Shown in pieces: positions 6,872 to 12,502 of a DNA stretch of 12,502 nt; positions within the stretch are counted from its first letter, which is position 1; the number at the start of each line of letters is the position of its first letter. Source of the DNA: Candidatus Hydromicrobium americanum (GTDB taxonomy: Bacteria > Actinomycetota > Humimicrobiia > Humimicrobiales > Humimicrobiaceae). The notes under the pieces were generated by a model. The model was not told where the DNA came from, ran no database searches, and saw only the letters and a program-made list of their open reading frames with translations. The stretch lies in assembly GCA_002779205.1 (NCBI GenBank), contig PEXF01000067.1, positions 1 to 12,502 on the forward strand. Reading direction: 5' to 3'. A program made the position numbers and the translations under genes.

Positions 6872-6877
6872 CCACCT
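6872..6877 (-). promoter_or_regulatory. Candidate Shine-Dalgarno sequence of ftsQ
   Basis: AGGTGG lies between the ddl stop and the ftsQ frame, four bases before the ATT at 6867. It matches the anti-Shine-Dalgarno sequence with one mismatch. No ATG, GTG or TTG in the ftsQ frame follows at a usable distance, which is why an ATT start is proposed. The spacing is slightly short. Confidence 0.45.
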
Positions 6878-6881
6878 GAAG

Positions 6882-7859
6882 TTATACTTTTAGATTTGCC
6901 AAATCCAATATTATCTCTACTAATAGATCAAAATTAATCCCTGCAGCTCTAGCTGCTTTGGGAACCAGACTTGTAGCAGTCATGCCAGGCATGGTATTTA
7001 ATTCAAAAACATAAGCATTGTTATGATTATCCAGTATAAAATCCACTCTTGATATGTCACTGCATTCCAACACCCTGTGGCTCTTTACCGCTACTTCAGA
7101 TATATGCCTGGATATCTCTTTATCCAACTGGGCAGGAACTATATACTCGGTCATATTTTTAACGTACTTTGACTTATAATCGTAAAAACCACTTTTTGGT
7201 TTTATTTCAATAATTGGAAGAGCAACAGGCTTATTACCTATAATACTCACAGTTAACTCTCTTCCATTAATATATTTTTCAATCAAAATTTTATTATCAT
7301 ATTTTAATGCATCTTCAATAGCATGCTTGATCTGATCATTATTATTCACAATGTTTACACCTATAGTTGAACCTTCACAGTTTGGTTTTACTATTACAGG
7401 ATAGAATATTTTTTCATCTATAAGCGACTTTATCTTCTTTAAATCCAGGTCATCATTAGAATTCAAGACAATGTATTTCGGAGTAAGTATATTTTCATAT
7501 TCTAGAATCTTCTTTGATAATATCTTATTAATAGCAATAGCACTTCCCAGCACACCTGAACCAGTATATGGAATCTTCATCAGTTCCAGTAACCCCTGGA
7601 CGGTGCCGTCCTCACCATATCTTCCGTGAAGCGCCAAAAACGCTAAATTAATTTTCTTTAACTTACTGTAAAAATCATTTTTAAAATCAATGAAGATAGC
7701 ATTATACCCCGATTTTAATAGAGACTGGTAAATGTTTTTCCCGGTTAGAAGAGATATTTCTCTTTCAGATGAGATACCGCCGGCAATTACTCCAATTTTT
7801 AGTAACTTCTTCTTTTTTCTTACCTGGAGATTTTCAAATTTTTCCGATATATCTGACAT
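6882..7859 (-). CDS. ddl: D-alanine--D-alanine ligase
   Basis: ATP-grasp enzyme that joins two D-Ala to make the dipeptide used by MurF. Visible motifs: GGISSEREISL (about residues 27-37), HGRYGEDGTVQG (78-89), IPYTGSG, the ATP-binding VKPNCEGSTIG (157-167), EKYINGRELTV, FYDYKSKY in the omega loop (225-232), RVDF (271-274) and ELNTMPGMTATSLVP (286-300), with metal-binding Asp and Glu/Asn. The Tyr in the omega loop is typical of D-Ala-D-Ala ligases rather than the D-lactate type. At 325 residues it is slightly long because of a charged tail of about 20 residues before KIGVIAGG. The start is the ATG at 7857-7859, one base after the murB stop. A TTG at 7871 inside murB is possible but poorly spaced from any ribosome binding site. 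Translation is probably coupled to murB. Confidence 0.95.
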   Translation of the reverse strand: MSDISEKFENLQVRKKKKLLKIGVIAGGISSEREISLLTGKNIYQSLLKSGYNAIFIDFKNDFYSKLKKINLAFLALHGRYGEDGTVQGLLELMKIPYTGSGVLGSAIAINKILSKKILEYENILTPKYIVLNSNDDLDLKKIKSLIDEKIFYPVIVKPNCEGSTIGVNIVNNNDQIKHAIEDALKYDNKILIEKYINGRELTVSIIGNKPVALPIIEIKPKSGFYDYKSKYVKNMTEYIVPAQLDKEISRHISEVAVKSHRVLECSDISRVDFILDNHNNAYVFELNTMPGMTATSLVPKAARAAGINFDLLVEIILDLANLKV

Positions 7860-7860
7860 A

Positions 7861-8796
7861 TTAAAACCCAACTACCTTTACTTCATATTCTAACTCTATT
7901 TTAAACTTATCCATAACAATATCTTTTACTATTTTTGAAAGGATAAATATATCTTCTGAACTGGCATTATCAAAATTTTCAATAAAATTAGCATGTTTAT
8001 CTGAAATCCTGGCACCACCATAAATAAATCCTTTAAGGGCGCATTTTTCTATTAATTCTCCAGTAGATTCGGAGCAACCAGGAATGTTTTTAAAAAAACA
8101 GCCTGAGCTTTTAACATTAACCGGTTGGGTCAGTTTTTTATTTTTTATGCTGCTTGCGATTTTTTCTAAAATATTATTTCTATCAGACTTTCCGGTATTC
8201 AAAACTATTCTGGTTAGAACTATTAAATCCGGGATATAAAAATGTCTGTAACCAAAGTCACCATCGCTCAAACCAATAGTCTCTTCTCTGATATTTCCTC
8301 CTTTATTTGAAATATAGCTTACTCTTTCCACAAAAGCGCAAATTCCCTTATATTTGCTTCCACTATTGCCCATAACACTTCCACCTATAGTACCGGGTAT
8401 ACCAGAAAGGTCGGAAAAGTCGTATCCCCTGACCGCAGCTGCGACTACAAATTTTAAAAGTTTATAGGCAGCCCCTGCTATAATTTTATTCCCATCTGAA
8501 AACTCTAGATAATCAAAATCCCTGCCCAGCTTTAACAGTACCAGGTCAATATATTTATCGCTAAATAAAATATTAGTGCCATCTCCAATTACCATAAACT
8601 CAATTTGGTTTTTCATACAGGTCTCAATCATTTTTTTTAAATCTCTTATTTTATCTGCTACAAAATAACATAATGCCCTCCCACCAGTTTTAATAGAGGT
8701 TAATTCAGATGTGTCCACATCAAATATTATATTATCCAGTTCAGTATCTTTAATTACCCTTTTAATTTCTTCCCTGGTTAGTTTTAATTTTCTCAA
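7861..8796 (-). CDS. murB: UDP-N-acetylenolpyruvoylglucosamine reductase
   Basis: FAD enzyme that reduces UDP-GlcNAc-enolpyruvate to UDP-MurNAc. The FAD domain shows TSIKTGGRA (about residues 33-41), VIGDGTNILFSD (69-80) and LSGIPGTIGGSVMGNSG (130-146). FGYRHF (181-186) carries the conserved Arg. The proton-donor motif, usually G-S-x-F-K-N, reads SGCFFKN (231-237), so Cys233 replaces Ser. GGARISDKHANFIEN and the final LEYEVKVVG, the segment bearing the catalytic Glu, complete the pattern. The layout and the SGCFFKN...HANFI spacing fit the type II form common in Gram-positives. 311 residues is normal. The start is a TTG at 8794-8796, with an in-frame stop a short distance upstream and only a weak GGGA as ribosome binding site; it begins 23 bases after murC. 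Confidence 0.95.
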   Translation of the reverse strand: MRKLKLTREEIKRVIKDTELDNIIFDVDTSELTSIKTGGRALCYFVADKIRDLKKMIETCMKNQIEFMVIGDGTNILFSDKYIDLVLLKLGRDFDYLEFSDGNKIIAGAAYKLLKFVVAAAVRGYDFSDLSGIPGTIGGSVMGNSGSKYKGICAFVERVSYISNKGGNIREETIGLSDGDFGYRHFYIPDLIVLTRIVLNTGKSDRNNILEKIASSIKNKKLTQPVNVKSSGCFFKNIPGCSESTGELIEKCALKGFIYGGARISDKHANFIENFDNASSEDIFILSKIVKDIVMDKFKIELEYEVKVVGF

Positions 8797-8819
8797 TCTC
8801 GCAGTCCCGTATTATTAAC

Positions 8820-10211
8820 TTAAGATTTTAATATTTCATCTGTAACCCTGGTGATATCTCCAGCTCCCATTAACAGAATCATATCATTGTTTCTCATATT
8901 GAGCTCAAGATATTCAGTTACATCCCACAGTTTTGGAATATAAATTATTTTATTTTTAAAACCGCTGTCTATTAAATTATCAATTAAAATTTTACCGGTA
9001 ATGCCCGGAATTGGCTGTTCACCTGAACCATAAACATCGGTAATAATCAGGATATCACTCACATTAAAACAACTGTTGAATTTATCTTTTAGATTAGCCA
9101 GCCGTGAATATCTGTGCGGTTGAAAAACTGTAATTATTCTTTTATTTTTTTCTTCTGCTGCAGCTTCCAGAGTTGCTTTTACTTCCGAAGGATGGTGAGC
9201 ATAATCATCAAAGATTACAGCACCTTTCTTTTCCCCTCTTTTTTCAAATCTCCTTTTAACTCCGGTAAAAAACTTTAATATATCAGCAGCTCTTTCCATA
9301 TCCAGATTCATACCATAGCATACTGCAAAAGCAGCCAGGCTGTTCTTTATATTATGAATGCCGGGCACATTTAACTTGATTTTTATTTTTTTTGATTTTT
9401 TACCCTTGCCAGTAACCAGAGTATAAGAGGAAGTAAGATTAGAAAATTTTATATTTTCAGCATAAATATGATTTTCAGGACTTACCCCATAATAAATAAT
9501 CTTTTTATCATTGGATTTAAAGAAATCCTGAAGATATATTTCATCACCATTCAAGATTACCAGACCTCCAGATCTGGTATTTCCAATGAATTTTAAAAAG
9601 TTTTGTTTTATTTCTTCAATATTTTTATAGAAATCAAAATGATCTCCTTCAATATTTGTAACAACACTTACAGACGGCTTATATTTTAAGAAAGATCCAT
9701 CACTTTCACACGCTTCAGCTACCACGTAATCTCCCTTTCCATATCTTGCATTTGATCCCAGCTCATTTAATTCTCCCCCAACCACTATGATAGGATCGAG
9801 ACCCAGTCCTCTAAAAATTAAAGAAATCATTGAAGTGGTAGTGGTCTTTCCATGAGTTCCAGAAATAGCTATTCCGTTTCTACTATTTAAAATCCATGCT
9901 AATATATCAGAACGGGCAAGTATAGGAATCCCTTTTTCTCTGGCAGTCTCCATTTCCAGATTATTATCAGGTATTGCTGTAGAATAGACAACTATATCTG
10001 CACCTTCAATATTTTTTTTACTATGGCCGATAATAATTTTAATACCTTCATTTTTTAAAACATTCGTATAGCGGGATTCTTTTATATCGGAACCTGAAAC
10101 CATAAATCCCATTCCATGGAGCACCAGAGCTATAGCGCTCATCCCGGCTCCACCTATTCCAATTAAAAAACACCTTTTATTTCTTTTTAAAATATTATCA
10201 GTATTTTTCAA
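8820..10211 (-). CDS. murC: UDP-N-acetylmuramate--L-alanine ligase
   Basis: ATP-dependent Mur ligase that adds L-Ala to UDP-MurNAc, the first step of the stem peptide. Domain 1 has IGIGGAGMSAIAL (about residues 17-29) and STAIPDNN (77-84). Domain 2 holds the P-loop SGTHGKTTTT (117-126), the block EACESDGSFL (166-175) and NIEGDHFDFY (186-195), with metal-binding Glu and His. Domain 3 has DDYAHHPSEV and FQPHRYSR. The usual EADESD is EACESD here, an Ala-Cys-Glu form also seen in some clostridial-type MurC proteins. 463 residues is normal. The start is a TTG at 10209-10211: the murG stop lies one base upstream and a GGAG inside the last murG codons (10219-10222) stands seven bases before it. Coupling to murG is very likely. 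Confidence 0.97.
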   Translation of the reverse strand: MKNTDNILKRNKRCFLIGIGGAGMSAIALVLHGMGFMVSGSDIKESRYTNVLKNEGIKIIIGHSKKNIEGADIVVYSTAIPDNNLEMETAREKGIPILARSDILAWILNSRNGIAISGTHGKTTTTSMISLIFRGLGLDPIIVVGGELNELGSNARYGKGDYVVAEACESDGSFLKYKPSVSVVTNIEGDHFDFYKNIEEIKQNFLKFIGNTRSGGLVILNGDEIYLQDFFKSNDKKIIYYGVSPENHIYAENIKFSNLTSSYTLVTGKGKKSKKIKIKLNVPGIHNIKNSLAAFAVCYGMNLDMERAADILKFFTGVKRRFEKRGEKKGAVIFDDYAHHPSEVKATLEAAAEEKNKRIITVFQPHRYSRLANLKDKFNSCFNVSDILIITDVYGSGEQPIPGITGKILIDNLIDSGFKNKIIYIPKLWDVTEYLELNMRNNDMILLMGAGDITRVTDEILKS

Positions 10212-10212
10212 T

Positions 10213-11343
10213 TTAGTTCTCCATCAGTTTTGAAGTAATAATCTCTGCACTATTAATTTTAGCATCTCTAATTTCTATATTTTTCATTTCTTTATATCTT
10301 TTTCTATCATCCTTAATAAGCAATTCTATAATTTTAATTATTTTTCCTTCATTTAAATCTTTATCTTCAACCAGAATAGCTTTTCCTTTCCTGGCCAGGA
10401 AATCTGCATTATAGAACTGGTGATTAGCCACCGCATAAGGATAAGGTATAAGTATTGAAGGTATATTGCATTCAATTATTTCAGATATAGTATTTGCTCC
10501 TGCCCTGGAAATTATTACATCTGATATTCTATATATTTCTTGCATCTCACTTATGTATGGGAAAATTTTTAAAATAAATTTACCTTTAGATTCAATAATA
10601 TTCTTTTCACCTTTCACCAGTTGGTTGTAGAAACGGCTGCCGCAAATAAGTAAAATCTGAATTTTATTATTATCTTTAAAATAATTATATAAATTAATTA
10701 CCGTATTGTTTATTTTTTCAGCACCCAGACTACCACCAAAAGCAATTATGGTAAATCGCCCTTTTTCCAGGCCCCATTTCTTAAATTCTGGCTTGATATT
10801 TTTTGATTGTCCTACAGCCTTTCTCAACGGATTTCCGGTAAAAATTATTTTACTTTTTTTTACTTTAAAATATTTATCTGTATCACCAAAACTAATAAAA
10901 ATATACCGCGCAAATCTTGAAAATAAACTGTTCAACCTCCCGGGAATATAATTCTGTTCATGCAAGGCTATCTTTCTACCCATAAAAATACCAGCTGAAA
11001 GAACAGGTGCGCAGATATAACCGCCCATACCCAGTATTATATCAGGTTTAAACTTCAGCACTATCTTAAATGATTGCAAAAAACCCAGAGTTAACCAGTA
11101 AAAAAACTTTATTACATTTAAAATTTTCCTGGATATACTGCCATTTAAAATTAATCCACAGGATTTTACCGTCTTATAATTTACACCGTATTGTGTTATA
11201 AGCTCTCTTCCCAATCCCCTTTCGGTTCCAATGAAAAGAAGCTCACATAAAGGATAGTTATCTTTGATGTATTCTATTATTGCCAGAGCTGGATACAGGT
11301 GCCCACCAGTTCCTCCGCCGCATATTAATATTTTTTTTCTCAT
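10213..11343 (-). CDS. murG: UDP-GlcNAc:lipid I GlcNAc transferase MurG
   Basis: Peripheral membrane glycosyltransferase (GT28) that transfers GlcNAc to lipid I, forming lipid II on the inner face of the membrane. The N-terminal glycine-rich loop reads CGGGTGGHLYPAL (about residues 8-20), followed by the second acceptor-side motif GMGGYICAPVL (about 105-115) and HEQNYIPGRLN (about 128-138). The C-terminal UDP-GlcNAc domain has FGGSLGAEKIN (about 203-213) and SRAGANTISEI (about 283-293), then IPYPYAVANHQ. 376 residues is normal. The start is the ATG at 11341-11343, with a TAGGA-like site about six bases upstream and 42 bases after the ftsW stop. The gap contains no clear promoter or hairpin. 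Confidence 0.97.
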   Translation of the reverse strand: MRKKILICGGGTGGHLYPALAIIEYIKDNYPLCELLFIGTERGLGRELITQYGVNYKTVKSCGLILNGSISRKILNVIKFFYWLTLGFLQSFKIVLKFKPDIILGMGGYICAPVLSAGIFMGRKIALHEQNYIPGRLNSLFSRFARYIFISFGDTDKYFKVKKSKIIFTGNPLRKAVGQSKNIKPEFKKWGLEKGRFTIIAFGGSLGAEKINNTVINLYNYFKDNNKIQILLICGSRFYNQLVKGEKNIIESKGKFILKIFPYISEMQEIYRISDVIISRAGANTISEIIECNIPSILIPYPYAVANHQFYNADFLARKGKAILVEDKDLNEGKIIKIIELLIKDDRKRYKEMKNIEIRDAKINSAEIITSKLMEN

Positions 11344-11385
11344 TCAAATCCTACTCACTAAGCTTAAATCTGAAATTATCTTATT

Positions 11386-12502
11386 TTAATTATCCAGATC
11401 ATTCTGAATTCTTTTAGGCGATGTATTATGCCTGGATATATTTAATAGTATACCTACACTTATCATACTTGTAAGCAGCGATGATCCGCCGAAACTAATG
11501 AAAGGAAGTGCCAGGCCTTTTACAGGGATCATTCCGATAACCACAGAAATATTAATTATTGCCGGAACGATTATAATGCTGGTAAGACCTGCTGCCATTA
11601 TCCTGCCAAAATAATCCTTTGTCTTAATGCAAACTCTGATGCCAAAAAACATAAAAAGGATAAATAAAATCACTATAAGTATAGTACCTGCCAGGCCTAA
11701 TTCTTCACCAACAATGGCAAAAATAAAATCGGTATGCGCTTCTGGAAGATAAGAATATTTTTGCACACTATTACCCAAGCCTAATCCTGTTAAATTTCCC
11801 GAACCCAGGGCAATCAATGATTGCGATATCTGAAAGTTAGCAGCCCCTACACTTTCTCCTGTTCCATTAATTATGGCTAAAATTCTTTCAATAAAGGCAA
11901 TAAGTCTTACTCTTCTATAATCTTCTAAAAACAAATAACTTACCGTTACTGCAAGCCCGATAAATCCTAAACCAAATAAATGCTTAAATTTTAACCCACC
12001 TACAAATAAAACTATAAATATAATCAACCCTATAACAATTACAGATCCTAAATCTGGCTCCAGGAATATTAAAATAGCAACCACACACAAAATAAAAAAT
12101 GATGGGAAAACTATATTTTTAATATGTTTATTATCTTTATATTTTTTATCAAGGTTACTGGAAAAAAGTATGACCAGAGCTATTTTTGCAAACTCTGAAG
12201 GCTGAATACTAAAAAACCCAAAATCTATCCATCTTCTGTAATTGCCAACTTTAATTCCAAAACCAGGAATAAGAACCAGAACAAGCAGTATAATTAGTAT
12301 AATTATTATAAAATTAGAAAATCTCCCGTAATAACGGTAATTTATTCTTGAAGCCAGGATGAAAAATATAAAAGATATAGCCCACCATATTATCTGCCTT
12401 CTGATAAACCAATAGGGATCGTTAAAATATCTCTCTCCTATTGAATCAGAAGAGCTGGATATCATTATTAAGCCAATTATTGATAATATTAAAGTCAAAA
12501 TA
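11386..12502 (-). CDS. ftsW: FtsW septal peptidoglycan glycosyltransferase (5' end outside window)
   Basis: SEDS-family polytopic membrane enzyme that polymerises lipid II into septal glycan together with a class B PBP. The frame is open through the right edge; a TTG at 12498 exists but lies in the first membrane segment, so only a short N-terminus is probably missing. Family features: IGLIMISSSS in the first span, RRWIDFGFFSIQPSEFAK, a long hydrophobic series of about ten spans, GLGLGNSVQKYSYLPEAHTD followed by FIFAIVGEELG, and the C-terminal LPFISFGGSSLL. The Asp in the HTDF motif corresponds to the residue reported as essential in SEDS polymerases. The position next to murG fits FtsW better than RodA or SpoVE, but assignment among these paralogues rests mainly on this context. 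Confidence 0.92.
   Translation of the reverse strand, partial: ILTLILSIIGLIMISSSSDSIGERYFNDPYWFIRRQIIWWAISFIFFILASRINYRYYGRFSNFIIIILIILLVLVLIPGFGIKVGNYRRWIDFGFFSIQPSEFAKIALVILFSSNLDKKYKDNKHIKNIVFPSFFILCVVAILIFLEPDLGSVIVIGLIIFIVLFVGGLKFKHLFGLGFIGLAVTVSYLFLEDYRRVRLIAFIERILAIINGTGESVGAANFQISQSLIALGSGNLTGLGLGNSVQKYSYLPEAHTDFIFAIVGEELGLAGTILIVILFILFMFFGIRVCIKTKDYFGRIMAAGLTSIIIVPAIINISVVIGMIPVKGLALPFISFGGSSLLTSMISVGILLNISRHNTSPKRIQNDLDN

Noticed and set aside
9696..9725. EACESD instead of EADESD in MurC as a damaged active site
   Set aside because: The key Glu, P-loop, NIE-x-DH and HHPSEV motifs are intact, and an Ala-Cys-Glu form is known from clostridial-type MurC, so this is ordinary variation.

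Overview
The window is AT-rich and carries one continuous gene block, all on the minus strand. It is a division and cell wall (dcw) cluster. In transcription order, from the right end leftwards, it reads ftsW (5' end outside the window), murG, murC, murB, ddl, ftsQ, ftsA, ftsZ, yggS, sepF, proC, a shortened yggT, divIVA and yggU (DUF167). The combination of sepF, divIVA and a yggS-sepF-proC-yggT tail, together with low G+C, suggests a Firmicutes-like lineage (Clostridia or Halanaerobia type) or a deep-branching phylum such as Atribacterota. I cannot fix the phylum from this sequence alone.

Region 1 (about 6.07-12.5 kb) holds the lipid II and septum synthesis part. FtsW is the septal glycan polymerase and MurG makes lipid II. 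MurC, MurB and Ddl supply UDP-MurNAc-L-Ala, UDP-MurNAc and D-Ala-D-Ala. FtsQ (DivIB) is the bitopic divisome scaffold. Region 2 (3.68-6.08 kb) holds FtsA and FtsZ, the membrane tether and the ring-forming GTPase. Region 3 (0.25-3.6 kb) is the downstream tail: PLP-binding YggS, the alternative FtsZ anchor SepF, proline biosynthesis ProC, a half-length YggT, the coiled-coil polar/septal protein DivIVA, and the small DUF167 protein YggU. Positions 1-253 appear non-coding and contain a weak terminator-like hairpin and a phased GTTAA repeat.

The genes are tightly packed. Several overlap or start within a few bases of the previous stop, which points to one operon with translational coupling. The largest internal gap is the 78 bp between ftsZ and yggS, which holds a 9-bp inverted repeat. 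Start codons are often not ATG: proC, ftsA, murB and murC appear to use TTG, and ftsZ and sepF use GTG. The ftsQ frame continues through a typical basic cytoplasmic tail without any ATG, GTG, TTG or CTG codon, so an ATT start is the best reading.

I see no mobile element, CRISPR array, tRNA, rRNA or defence system, and no undescribed system. The points worth a second look are the ftsQ start, the yggT truncation with ylmH missing, the ftsZ-yggS hairpins and the acidic tail of DivIVA.
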